Shown here one piece after another: positions 25,866 through 34,969 of a DNA stretch of 64,000 nt (the stretch's first letter is position 1; each line of letters starts with the position of its first letter). A model generated the notes under the pieces. The model worked only from the letters and a program-made list of their open reading frames with translations, searched no databases and was not told the DNA's origin. Source of the DNA: Thalassovita autumnalis (GTDB taxonomy: Bacteria > Pseudomonadota > Alphaproteobacteria > Rhodobacterales > Rhodobacteraceae); assembly GCF_001458255.1 (NCBI RefSeq), contig NZ_CYSB01000025.1, positions 310,001 to 374,000 on the forward strand. The letters are read 5' to 3'. The translations under genes were made by a program, and so were the position numbers.

Positions 25866-25929
25866 GGATTTGAGTATTTTTGGCAAGATGAAAACATCTT
25901 TCACCTTCCCTAAATACTCAAAAAAATCC
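25866..25929. repeat. Extragenic palindrome, possible dispersed roseobacter repeat
   Basis: GGATTTGAGTATTT (25866-25879) is mirrored by AAATACTCAAAAAAATCC (25912-25929), with an internal GATG/CATC mini-stem. It lies between the acylase and hflX stops. A GAGTATTTTTGG-then-AAGATGAAA motif recurs in many Rhodobacterales genomes to my recollection, so it may be a dispersed element that also works as a terminator. Confidence 0.5.
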
Positions 25930-25994
25930 TGAGGCCGTCAGGCCGAGGTATAGGGCGCGCGCCGGAAAGGCGCGCACCATTTGGTTAACTGATC

Positions 25995-27272
25995 TTAAAG
26001 ATCGCGGAAGCGTTTTTCCTGCCGGGCGGTCCAGCGCACAGTGAGGTCAAAACCCGTCTCGGTCTGTTCTTCCTGCTGCACCAGATCCTCCTGAAACAGC
26101 CAGGCGCGTTTGCGGCCCTCGGCAAAGCTGAGGCTCAGCTGGCTTTCATGGGTTTCCGAGGCCAGCTTGGCCTTTACCGCGTCCAGCAGTTTGCCCTGAC
26201 CCTCCCCGGTGATCGCGGAGATCGCAAAGATATCCTCTTCACGGTCTGCGCGTTCATTCATCACCTCGCGGGTGTCCTCGTCCAGGAGGTCAATCTTGTT
26301 CCAGACCTCCAGAACCGGGGTGTCTTCGCCCACACCCAGGCTCTCCATGATCGACAGCACGTTTTCCGCCTGCCCCTCGGTTTCGGGATGGGCAATGTCA
26401 CGTACATGCAGGATCAGGTTAGCGCTCAGAACCTCTTCCAGCGTGGCGCGGAAGGAGGCGACCAGTTCCGTTGGCAGATCCGAGATGAAGCCCACCGTGT
26501 CACTGAGGATCACCTCAGGCCCGTTGTCGGGCAGATCGACCCGCCGCATGGTCGGATCCAGCGTGGCAAAGAGCATGTCTTTGGCCATCACATCGGCGCC
26601 GGTCAGATGGTTGAACAGGGTGGATTTGCCAGCGTTGGTGTAGCCCACTAGTGCAACCACCGGAAACGGCACCTTGGCGCGCGCGGCGCGGTGCAATTCG
26701 CGGGTTTTCACCACCTTGTCCAACTGACGGCGCAGGCGCACCAGCTGTTCGTCAATCGCACGGCGGTCGGCCTCAATCTGGGTTTCGCCGGGACCGCCGA
26801 CAAAGCCCAATCCCCCCCGCTGGCGTTCCAGGTGGGTCCAGGCGCGCACCAGTCGGGTGCGCTGATAGCTCAGCGCCGCCATTTCCACCTGCAACACACC
26901 TTCACGGGTGCGGGCCCGATCCGAGAAGATCTCAAGGATCAGCCCGGTGCGGTCCAGCAGTTTGACCTTCCAGGCCTTTTCTAGGTTGCGTTGCTGCACG
27001 GGCGTCACCGGCCCGTCGATCAGCACCAATTCGACCTCATTCGCCTTCAGCAGCTGCTTCAGTTCCTCAATCTTACCCGAGCCAAACAGGTAGCCCGCGT
27101 GCGCGCGGGGCAGCGGCACTTTGGTGGAACCAACCACCTCCAAATCGGGCAAAGCCGCCGCAAGCGAGACCGCCTCTTCCAAGGCATAGTCTGCTTCACG
27201 ACGGTTCTTGTCGGTTTTCAGATCAGGATGCAGAACCCAGGCGCGGGTCGCGATCCGTTCATGTGTTTCCAA
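25995..27272 (-). CDS. hflX: GTPase HflX
   Basis: 425 residues. An N-terminal HflX domain carries the glycine-rich segment LFGSGKIEELK and PVTPVQQRNLE. The G domain begins at about 205 with Walker A GYTNAGKS, then switch II DTVGFI and NKID. HflX binds the 50S subunit and rescues or splits stalled ribosomes under stress. It directly follows hfq with no gap, the usual alphaproteobacterial order, and is presumably co-transcribed. Confidence 0.97.
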   Translation of the reverse strand: METHERIATRAWVLHPDLKTDKNRREADYALEEAVSLAAALPDLEVVGSTKVPLPRAHAGYLFGSGKIEELKQLLKANEVELVLIDGPVTPVQQRNLEKAWKVKLLDRTGLILEIFSDRARTREGVLQVEMAALSYQRTRLVRAWTHLERQRGGLGFVGGPGETQIEADRRAIDEQLVRLRRQLDKVVKTRELHRAARAKVPFPVVALVGYTNAGKSTLFNHLTGADVMAKDMLFATLDPTMRRVDLPDNGPEVILSDTVGFISDLPTELVASFRATLEEVLSANLILHVRDIAHPETEGQAENVLSIMESLGVGEDTPVLEVWNKIDLLDEDTREVMNERADREEDIFAISAITGEGQGKLLDAVKAKLASETHESQLSLSFAEGRKRAWLFQEDLVQQEEQTETGFDLTVRWTARQEKRFRDL

Positions 27273-27509
27273 TTAGGACTCTTCACCATCGTAAAGGTTG
27301 ATGGGTTGTGCCGGCATGATGGTCGAGATTGCGTGTTTGTAGACAAGCTGCGACTGGCCGTCACGGCGCAGGAGCACACAGAAATTGTCAAACCAGGTGA
27401 TGACCCCCTGCAGCTTCACGCCGTTGATCAGAAAGATGGTCACCGGGATTTTCGTTTTCCGGGTGTGGTTCAGAAAGGCGTCTTGCAGGTTCTGTTTGTC
27501 GGAAGCCAT
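27273..27509 (-). CDS. hfq: RNA chaperone Hfq
   Basis: 78 residues with the Sm1 ([27 protein letters not shown], in parts) and Sm2 (YKHAISTI) signatures of Hfq; the short acidic tail is typical of alphaproteobacteria. It forms a hexamer that pairs small RNAs with mRNAs. The hflX start lies directly after its stop. AAGG (in AAAAGGTAACC) precedes the ATG. Confidence 0.98.
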   Translation of the reverse strand: MASDKQNLQDAFLNHTRKTKIPVTIFLINGVKLQGVITWFDNFCVLLRRDGQSQLVYKHAISTIMPAQPINLYDGEES

Positions 27510-27650
27510 TTATGGTTACCTTTTATTATTTGCCGCTTTTCCAGCGTCCCTGTTCATCAATAGGTGCTACTATGTCGCGCCAGCAGAGGAGTTTCCACCC
27601 CAAAAATCAACAGGGTATCTTCGCATGAGCCACTGTGGCCAATCGGTGAC

Positions 27651-29168
27651 CTAGCGGCGGAACAGCCCAGAGGTAAAGAGCGCCACAATCGCCAGCATCT
27701 CCAGCCGGCCCAGCACCATCGCCGCAGCAAAGGTCAATTTCGCTACCGGCGCCAGTGAGGACAGGTGCACCGTGGTTTCCGGCGCAATGCTGACCAGCGG
27801 TCCAGTGGTCGACAGGCCGGCAATCGCCAACGTCAGTGCGGTTTGCAGATCCGATCCGTAGCCCGCAAAGACCATGGTGAAAAAAGCTAGCGACAGGGCA
27901 AACATCATAAAGAAGATCCAGGCGATATAGGCCCCCTGACGGCGGATGCGGCGGCTCATCCCATGGGCGCGCCCCACGGAGGACGGGTGCACCAGCCGTT
28001 CAATCTCACGCAGTCCATTGAGGTAGAGCGCCCAGACACGCAGCAGCTTCACACCGCCCGCGGTTGTTGCCACGCCGCCGCCAATCATCGCCAGGCCGAG
28101 AAAAATGAGGCCCGGCGTCGGCAGGCCAGACCAATCGCGCGCGGTCTTCCACTCAACGCTTTCAAACCCGGTGGTCGACAGGAACGACAGCGTGGTGAAC
28201 AGACCACCCCAAAGCGCCCGAAGCGCCACCATGACGCTTTGCTCCTCCTCCATACTGTAGGAGGCCACCCAATGGCGCATGAACAGCAGCGTTGGCACAG
28301 CAACGACCAGCACCAGCCCCAGACGGAATTCCGGATCCTCATGCAGACCACGGCGGGAGGTGGTGATCGTGTCGGTGGAAAAGGTCAGCCGCGACAGGGC
28401 GAACAGCATGAACAGGGCGGTGATCGCCTCACCGGTGACACCGGCCTGCGCCTCCCCGGCTGATTGCAACGGGGTGATCCCGCTGGTGGCCATCACCGAC
28501 ATGCCATGGATCAGCGCCACCAAGGGCCGGTCGCCGCTGATCGTCAACATAACCCATAGCGCAACGGTCAATCCGATGTAGATCGGCAACAGCTGCACCG
28601 CCACGCGGATGATCCGACGCTGGGGATCGGGCCGTTCGAACCGACCGTGCAGCACATCGCTTTGACCAGGCTCAGCCGTCGCAGTGACCTCAAAACCGCC
28701 AAGGTTCAGCGGTGCCAGGATCGCCGCCGCCGCCACCCAGATCAGCGCGCCGCCCATCCAGCCGACCATGCCGCGCCACAGGTGCAACGTGTCACTCAGG
28801 CGATCGGCGTCAAAAAACGCAGCGCCCGTGGTGGTCAGCGCCGAGACCATCTCCACATAGGCATTGAGGTAGGACGTGGTGCGCAGCGCCTCATAAAACG
28901 GCAGCGCCAGAAACAGCGGCAGCGCCGCAAGCCCGGCAAACAGGGCCAGCAGATTGCCCATTTCGCCGCGCCGGCGCAGCAGATTGGCCCGGGCGATCCC
29001 GACCAGCGCAACCATCAGACCGCCAAGAACTGCGGAATAGAGAAAGGCCCGCCCCTCAGCAGCGTTTTCCAAGGCAAAAGCATGGGCAGCAGGCACCAAC
29101 ATCGACAGCGCAGAAATCCCCGCCATCAACAGAAACAATGGTTGCTCAAGCAGCCGCGCCCACATCAC
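27651..29168 (-). CDS. trkH: TrkH-type potassium uptake channel subunit
   Basis: 505 residues with about ten membrane segments. Several filter-like loops are seen, such as VSALTTTGAAFFDADRL, MSVMATSGITPL, SFLSTTGFESVEW and IAGLSTTGPLVS, each matching a pore loop of the TrkH/HKT fold. It is the K+-conducting subunit gated by TrkA. The first codon is GTG at 29168; the ATG at 29165 directly after it may be the real start. trkA lies immediately upstream. Confidence 0.95.
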   Translation of the reverse strand: MMWARLLEQPLFLLMAGISALSMLVPAAHAFALENAAEGRAFLYSAVLGGLMVALVGIARANLLRRRGEMGNLLALFAGLAALPLFLALPFYEALRTTSYLNAYVEMVSALTTTGAAFFDADRLSDTLHLWRGMVGWMGGALIWVAAAAILAPLNLGGFEVTATAEPGQSDVLHGRFERPDPQRRIIRVAVQLLPIYIGLTVALWVMLTISGDRPLVALIHGMSVMATSGITPLQSAGEAQAGVTGEAITALFMLFALSRLTFSTDTITTSRRGLHEDPEFRLGLVLVVAVPTLLFMRHWVASYSMEEEQSVMVALRALWGGLFTTLSFLSTTGFESVEWKTARDWSGLPTPGLIFLGLAMIGGGVATTAGGVKLLRVWALYLNGLREIERLVHPSSVGRAHGMSRRIRRQGAYIAWIFFMMFALSLAFFTMVFAGYGSDLQTALTLAIAGLSTTGPLVSIAPETTVHLSSLAPVAKLTFAAAMVLGRLEMLAIVALFTSGLFRR

Positions 29169-29194
29169 AGGGGTCCCTATGCTATTGGTGAATG

Positions 29195-30571
29195 CTAGAA
29201 GAAATCGATGGAGACCTGCAACAGCCGCTCCACCTCAGGCACGTCGGAGGCCAGAGAAAACAGCGCTACAACGTCCCCATCATCAATTCGGGTGTCGGCC
29301 AGCGGTTTCACCACCTTGTCGCCTTTCAGCACGCCGCCCACCAGCACACCTTCGGGAAACTCAATGTCGCGGATCTTGCGGCCCGCGATGGGGGAGGTCG
29401 AAAGCACCTCTGCCTCAATCATCTCCGCTTCGGCGTCGCCGATGGAATATACGCTGTGCACCTTGCCGTGCCGCACATGGCGCAGGATCGACGACACGGT
29501 GGTTGAGCGTGGGTTGACGTAGGCATCGATGCCCAGCGGTGCCATCATCGGCACCAGCGTCGGGTCATTGATCAGCGCGATGGCCATCGGGCAGCCTTCG
29601 GCCTTGGCACGTACCGCTGCCAGCATGTTGGTCTTATCGTCATCCGTCACACAAAGGACCGCATCAGCGCGTTCAATGTTGGCTTCTGACAGCAGAGAAA
29701 CGTCCAGACCGTCACCATGCAAAACGATGGTTTTCTCAAGAATATCAGCGGCTTTTTCGGCGATGCTACGGTTGCGCTCCACCACTTTGGCCCGCACCCG
29801 TTCGGTGCGTTCTTCAAGCGAGCGCGCCACCGCAAGCCCAACGTTGCCGCCGCCGATGATGACCACACGTTCCTGTTTTTTGGATTCTTTGCCAAAGATT
29901 TCCATCGTACGGTTGATGTCTTCGTTCACGGTGAAAATGTAGCATTCATCCCCGACAAAGATCTGATCGCCCGGCTCCGGCGCGAACAGACGGCCGTCAC
30001 GGCGGATCCCCACCACAATCGCGCGCAGGGTGGAAAACAGATCGTTCAGCTGGCGCAACGGTGTGTTCACCACCGGACAGCCCTCTTCGATGCTGATGCC
30101 CAAAAGATGCGCCTTGCCGGACAGGAACTTTTCTGTGTCGAAGGCGGCCGGTGAGGCGATGCGCTGCAGCGCTGCCTCGGCCACTTCGCGTTCGGGGCTG
30201 ATGACCACGTCAATCGGCATGTGGTCACGCCGGTAGAGGTCCGAATAAATCGCGGTCAGATAGCTTTGTGACCGCAGACGGGCGATTTTCCGCGGAATGG
30301 CAAACACCGAATGCGCCACCTGACAGGTCACCATGTTGACCTCATCGGAATGGGTCGCCGCGATGATCATATCCGCGTCCCGCGCTCCAGCCTGATCCAG
30401 AACATCCGGGTAAGAGGCAAAGCCCGCAATCCCCTGCACATCAAGCGTATCCGTGGCCCGGCGCACCAGATCGGCATTGTTGTCGACCACGGTGACGTCG
30501 TTCTTTTCACCAGACAAATGGCGGGCGATTTGCCAGCCGACCTGCCCTGCCCCGCAGATGATGACCTTCAT
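29195..30571 (-). CDS. trkA: Trk potassium uptake regulatory protein TrkA
   Basis: 458 residues, two tandem RCK units. The first NAD-binding motif is CGAGQVGWQIARHL at the N-terminus and the second IGGGNVGLAVARSLEE near residue 233, each followed by a TrkA_C domain. TrkA binds NAD(H) or ATP and gates TrkH. ATG 30571 is used since MKVIICGAG is the family start and GGGGAAC precedes it; the open frame extends 24 codons upstream. 26 bp from trkH. Confidence 0.96.
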   Translation of the reverse strand: MKVIICGAGQVGWQIARHLSGEKNDVTVVDNNADLVRRATDTLDVQGIAGFASYPDVLDQAGARDADMIIAATHSDEVNMVTCQVAHSVFAIPRKIARLRSQSYLTAIYSDLYRRDHMPIDVVISPEREVAEAALQRIASPAAFDTEKFLSGKAHLLGISIEEGCPVVNTPLRQLNDLFSTLRAIVVGIRRDGRLFAPEPGDQIFVGDECYIFTVNEDINRTMEIFGKESKKQERVVIIGGGNVGLAVARSLEERTERVRAKVVERNRSIAEKAADILEKTIVLHGDGLDVSLLSEANIERADAVLCVTDDDKTNMLAAVRAKAEGCPMAIALINDPTLVPMMAPLGIDAYVNPRSTTVSSILRHVRHGKVHSVYSIGDAEAEMIEAEVLSTSPIAGRKIRDIEFPEGVLVGGVLKGDKVVKPLADTRIDDGDVVALFSLASDVPEVERLLQVSIDFF

Positions 30572-30686
30572 CACATGTTCCCCTGCAATCAGGCGCTTTG
30601 CATCGCATGCGCAGCCCAAACGGTCAATGCAATTGAATAACATGGGCCATCACGGCACCGTCTTGGCAATAAAAAAGGAGACATAG

Positions 30687-31133
30687 ATGCAACGATTCGC
30701 CCTAGTCGCCCTCTGCGGCGTTTTATTGAGCGGCTGTAATTACACCGTCTATCATCAGGCCGGCAAAAGCGTGCAGGACCGTGACCGCGACATCACCAAT
30801 TGTGACGTTCAGGCGCTGCGCGATGCGCCGGTGCAAACCCAGATCCGCTACACCGCGCCGCAACCCCGCGAACGCAAAATCTGTGACGACAAAGGCAACT
30901 GCCTGACCGAAACCTATTGGACCCGCCCGGAACCCTACACCGTGGACATCAACGAAGATCTGCGCAGCCGGGTGAAAGCGCAATGTATGATGGATCAGGG
31001 CTACAGCCAGGTGTCGCTGCCGATGTGTGACAACGGCACCTCGGTTTCAGTGCCGGTCACCATGAAGGGCATCAGCGCCAAGTCCTGCGTTGTGCGGGTC
31101 AATGGCAAGCTTCAGGTGGGTGAGCCCAGCTAA
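30687..31133 (+). CDS. Small lipoprotein, function unknown
   Basis: 148 residues with a lipoprotein signal (FALVALCGVLLSGC, Cys17). The mature protein has six or so further Cys, including CDDKGNC and a C-terminal MCDNG, probably disulfide-linked in the periplasm. It is the only plus-strand gene between trkA and ntrX, and AAAGGAG precedes the ATG. I recognise no family. Its placement among ntr/trk genes is not evidence of a shared role. Confidence 0.85.
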   Translation: MQRFALVALCGVLLSGCNYTVYHQAGKSVQDRDRDITNCDVQALRDAPVQTQIRYTAPQPRERKICDDKGNCLTETYWTRPEPYTVDINEDLRSRVKAQCMMDQGYSQVSLPMCDNGTSVSVPVTMKGISAKSCVVRVNGKLQVGEPS

Positions 31134-31169
31134 CACCCACATCTGAATCGACGATTTGACCGCCGGGGC

Positions 31170-32582
31170 TTATTCAGCCTCGGCGGTTTCTTTATCCACT
31201 GTCGCAACCCGCGCGCCCGCCTTGGAGGTGGTCACGACCCCCAGCGACTTCAGCTTGCGGTGCAGAGCGGAACGTTCCATGCCAACAAAATTGGCGGTAC
31301 GGCTGATGTTGCCACCAAAGCGGTTGATCTGCGTCAGCAGGTATTCCCGTTCAAAGACTTCCCGCGCCTCCCGCAGCGGCAAGGTTGCCAAGGTGCCGGT
31401 CAGAACCACCTGATCGGAACTGTCGCCCCCTTCGCTGCTGCCCGGCAGTTCCTTGGCCTCAATCGCGCCACTGCCATCGCCCAGGATCAGCACCCGTTCA
31501 ATCAGGTTGCGCAGCTGGCGCACATTGCCGGGCCAACGCATGGTCTGCATCAGCGCAACCGCATCCTCGGACAATTCGCGCAGCGGCAGGCCCTGGGTCT
31601 GGTTGAACATCTCAATGAAATGCTGCGCAAGCACCGGAATATCCTCGCGGCGTTCTTCCAGCGAAGGCACGGCGATCGGCACCACGTTCAGACGATGATA
31701 CAGCTCCTGCCGGAAACGCCCGGCGGCAATCTCACCCTCCAGATCGCGGCTTGTGGAGGAAATCACCCGCAGATCCACCCGCACCTTGTCCGCGCCACCA
31801 ACCCGCTGGAACTGCTGATCCACCAGAACCCGCAGGATCTTGGACTGTGAGCCCAACGGCATATCCGCAACCTCATCAAAGAAGATCACGCCGCCATGCG
31901 CCTGCTCCAACAGCCCCGGCTCCACGCCGCGTTCTGCACTTTCGCGGCCAAACAGCACCTCTTCGATCCGCTCAGGCTCAATCGTGGCGCAGCCAACCGT
32001 CACAAAGGGGGCCGAGGCCCGGTTGGATTGGGCATGGATGTAGCGCGCAGCCACCTCTTTCCCGACGCCGGAGGGACCCGAGAGCATCACCCGACCGTTG
32101 GATTTGGTCACCTTCTCCAGCTGGCCCACCAGGGTACGGAAGGAGGCAGTATCGCCGATCATCTCGGCCTCATTGCTGCCCTTGCGCCGCAGCTTCTGGT
32201 TTTCACGCCGCAGCCGCGAGGTTTCCATCGCCCGGCGGATCACCACCAGCAGCTGATCGATGTTGAACGGCTTTTCGATGAAATCGTAAGCGCCCTGTTT
32301 GATCGCCGCGACCGCAATTTCAATATTGCCGTGCCCCGAAATGATCACCACTGGCACATCCGGATTGTCCCGCTTCACCGTTTTCAGAATGTCGATCCCG
32401 TCCATCCGGCTGTCCTTGAGCCAGATATCCAGAATGATCAGCGCTGGCGGTTCGCCGTTGATCTCATTCATCGCCTCATCAGAGTTACCTGCAAGGCGGG
32501 TGGTAAAGCCTTCATCTTCAAGGATATCCGAGATCAGCTCGCGAATGTCCTTTTCGTCGTCAACAATCAGAATATCACTCAT
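31170..32582 (-). CDS. ntrX: Nitrogen regulation response regulator NtrX
   Basis: 470 residues. Receiver domain 1-120 with phospho-acceptor Asp52 (ILDIW), an AAA+ domain with Walker A GPSGVGKE and Walker B GGVIFFDE, and a Fis-type HTH (FGGNISRTANFVGMERSALHRKLKSL). The sigma-54 contact loop GAFTGA is absent (region reads GRESAERGVEPGL), as in other NtrX proteins. Partner of the sensor NtrY just upstream (16-bp gap); the pair responds to nitrogen or redox signals and cell-envelope state in alphaproteobacteria. Confidence 0.96.
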   Translation of the reverse strand: MSDILIVDDEKDIRELISDILEDEGFTTRLAGNSDEAMNEINGEPPALIILDIWLKDSRMDGIDILKTVKRDNPDVPVVIISGHGNIEIAVAAIKQGAYDFIEKPFNIDQLLVVIRRAMETSRLRRENQKLRRKGSNEAEMIGDTASFRTLVGQLEKVTKSNGRVMLSGPSGVGKEVAARYIHAQSNRASAPFVTVGCATIEPERIEEVLFGRESAERGVEPGLLEQAHGGVIFFDEVADMPLGSQSKILRVLVDQQFQRVGGADKVRVDLRVISSTSRDLEGEIAAGRFRQELYHRLNVVPIAVPSLEERREDIPVLAQHFIEMFNQTQGLPLRELSEDAVALMQTMRWPGNVRQLRNLIERVLILGDGSGAIEAKELPGSSEGGDSSDQVVLTGTLATLPLREAREVFEREYLLTQINRFGGNISRTANFVGMERSALHRKLKSLGVVTTSKAGARVATVDKETAEAE

Positions 32583-32598
32583 CTTGTCCTCACGTCTG

Positions 32599-34869
32599 TC
32601 ATTCTGCCGCCTCTGTTGCGGCTGTGTCTTCGCTGTCTTTGCCGGTGGAGGTCACCCCCAGCCGGATGATTGCCATGGCGCCTCTGCGGGCCCCTTCTTC
32701 GAATGCCGGCGCATCTTCGAGTGAGAGCGTACCGCCATGTTCTTCAATAATTTTCTTCACAATCGGCAGGCCAAGCCCGGTGCCTTCGCTACGCGTGGTC
32801 ACATAGGGTTCAAACAGCCGCGTCCGGTCCTCGGGCAGGCCGATGCCATTATCCATAATCCGGATCACCGCGCTGCGCCCCTCGCCACACATGGTAATAT
32901 TGATCTGGCCGCTGATCGGGGTATCAGGTGATTTTTTGTTATAACTTTCAATAGCTTCACCGGCGTTCTTGATCAGATTTGTCAGCGCCTGCGAAATCAT
33001 CGTTGCGTCAAGATCGGCCAAAACCGCCCCCTCTGGCAGATTGGCGGTGATCGTCACATCCGGCTGCCCGGCCTGCTGCAACAGCACCGCATCCTGCACC
33101 AACTGGCGCAGATCCTCGGGGCGGCGCTCGGGTTCCGGCATCCGGGCAAATTTGGAAAATTCATCAACAATGCGCCGCAAGTCGTTGGTTTGGCGCACAA
33201 TAACCTCAGTAAGCTGCGCCAGGCTGTCAGCATTATCTTCGTTCAGATGGCGGCTGAATTTACGCTTGATCCGCTCCGCCGACAGCTGAATGGGCGTCAG
33301 CGGGTTCTTGATCTCATGGGCAATCCGGCGCGCCACGTCACCCCAGGCCGCCATACGCTGTGCGGCCACCAGATCGCTGACGTCGTCAAAGGCCACTACG
33401 TAACCTTCTGGCACGCCCTCTTCGCCGTAACGCGTTGCCATCCGCACCAGCAGGTTTTCCAACTGACCGTTGCGGGTCACCTTGACCTCTTCCTGCAGGG
33501 TGCCCAGCTCATCCGCTTTCAGCCGCTCAAACAGCGATGCAAACTCCGGCACCGCAACCGAGAGCGCCAGGCTGGCGTGGTCTTCGCCCCAATCCAACAG
33601 ACGTTCTGCCGACCGGTTCACAAAGGTCACGCGCCCCTCCTCATCCAGACCAACAACGCCGGAAGTAACGGAGCTAAGAACCGAGTCAAACAACCGGCGC
33701 CGGCGTTCGATCTGTTCGGTGTTTTCCAACAGCGTCTCGCGCTGCGCTTTTAGCTGTCGGGTCATCTGGTTGAAGTACCGGCCCAGCATGGCGATTTCAT
33801 CATCGCCATCCTCTTCCATCACCCGCACATCCAGATCGCCCGCCCCGACGCGCTGCGCCGCACCAGTCAACCGCCCAACCGGACGCGACAAACGTTCGGC
33901 GAACCACAGCCCCAGCCAGATCGCGGCCAGGATCAGGATCACCGCAAAGCCCAGATAGATCAGGCCAAATTCAAACAGCACCCGTCCGCGTTCGCTTTCC
34001 AACTGCTGATAAAACTGCGCGGTTTCTTTGGTGTCATCCAACAGGCTCAGCAGCTCACCATCGACCTCACGGCTGATATACAGGAACCGGTCCACAAACT
34101 CATTCAGCCGCACCAGCGCGCGGAACTCGTTGTTTTCCCAATCCTCAATGATCTGCGCGCCATTTTCACTGGCGGCCTGCAGTTGACTTGAGGAAGGTTG
34201 TTCGAAATCAAACAGATAGCTGCGTTCCCCCCGGGCGCGGATCTGGCCGGTACCGTCGATTACATAGGCCTCACGCAGGCCACGCTGGATCTGCGCCTGC
34301 CCCTGGGCCAGCACGATCCGCACATCACCATCGGTCATGAAAAAGGTCTGCCGCCTTGATCGATCAATGTGATCGGCCAGCGCTGAAATATCCAGCATCA
34401 GATCACGGCGGTGCTCTTCCTCATAGGCTTCCGCCGCCTCCAACGAGGTGCCAACCACCTGCCGCACGCGGTCCGAAAACCAGCCTTCAAGGCCGATGTT
34501 CACGGTCAAGGCTGCAAAGATGGCCACCGAAACTGTGGGGATCAACGCCAGAATTGCAAAGACGCCGGTCAGGCGCAGGTGCAGCCGGGATCCTGCGGAT
34601 TTTGCCCGACGCGCCGCGATCAGCGCCACGATCCTTTGCAGAACCAACGCAGCCACCAACATCGCATAGACGAAATCGGCCAGCAGGATCACCCGAAGGG
34701 AGAATGACGACGCCCCCTGATCCAGAGGGCCAAGCACCAGATAGGTGGCGATCACCAGAACCGGCGCAAGGACCACCAGACAGAAGGTGGCAATATTCTG
34801 CACCCTCCGCTGCCGTCGCAACCGGCTGATTTTCGCCCATGAGCGTTTCTGCTGTGCCTCGGAGGCCAC
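32599..34869 (-). CDS. ntrY: Sensor histidine kinase NtrY
   Basis: 756 residues starting at a GTG with GAGGG seven bases upstream. Several N-terminal membrane helices (NIATFCLVVLAPVLVIATYL and onward to about 130), a periplasmic part, HAMP (RLSRPVGRLTGAAQRV), a PAS domain, a phospho-acceptor His in IAHEIKNPLTPIQLSAERI and the HATPase motifs NLIKNAGEA and GTGLGLPIV. It phosphorylates NtrX. ntrX follows in the same direction. Confidence 0.96.
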   Translation of the reverse strand: MASEAQQKRSWAKISRLRRQRRVQNIATFCLVVLAPVLVIATYLVLGPLDQGASSFSLRVILLADFVYAMLVAALVLQRIVALIAARRAKSAGSRLHLRLTGVFAILALIPTVSVAIFAALTVNIGLEGWFSDRVRQVVGTSLEAAEAYEEEHRRDLMLDISALADHIDRSRRQTFFMTDGDVRIVLAQGQAQIQRGLREAYVIDGTGQIRARGERSYLFDFEQPSSSQLQAASENGAQIIEDWENNEFRALVRLNEFVDRFLYISREVDGELLSLLDDTKETAQFYQQLESERGRVLFEFGLIYLGFAVILILAAIWLGLWFAERLSRPVGRLTGAAQRVGAGDLDVRVMEEDGDDEIAMLGRYFNQMTRQLKAQRETLLENTEQIERRRRLFDSVLSSVTSGVVGLDEEGRVTFVNRSAERLLDWGEDHASLALSVAVPEFASLFERLKADELGTLQEEVKVTRNGQLENLLVRMATRYGEEGVPEGYVVAFDDVSDLVAAQRMAAWGDVARRIAHEIKNPLTPIQLSAERIKRKFSRHLNEDNADSLAQLTEVIVRQTNDLRRIVDEFSKFARMPEPERRPEDLRQLVQDAVLLQQAGQPDVTITANLPEGAVLADLDATMISQALTNLIKNAGEAIESYNKKSPDTPISGQINITMCGEGRSAVIRIMDNGIGLPEDRTRLFEPYVTTRSEGTGLGLPIVKKIIEEHGGTLSLEDAPAFEEGARRGAMAIIRLGVTSTGKDSEDTAATEAAE

Positions 34870-34969
34870 GCTTTGCCCTCATTCTGATGTGTCGCTTTGC
34901 GCGACGAACCGCTTTATTTGGGGGTCAAACCAATGTTTCCAACCGATTTGCCACGCCATTGTTGCGGTT

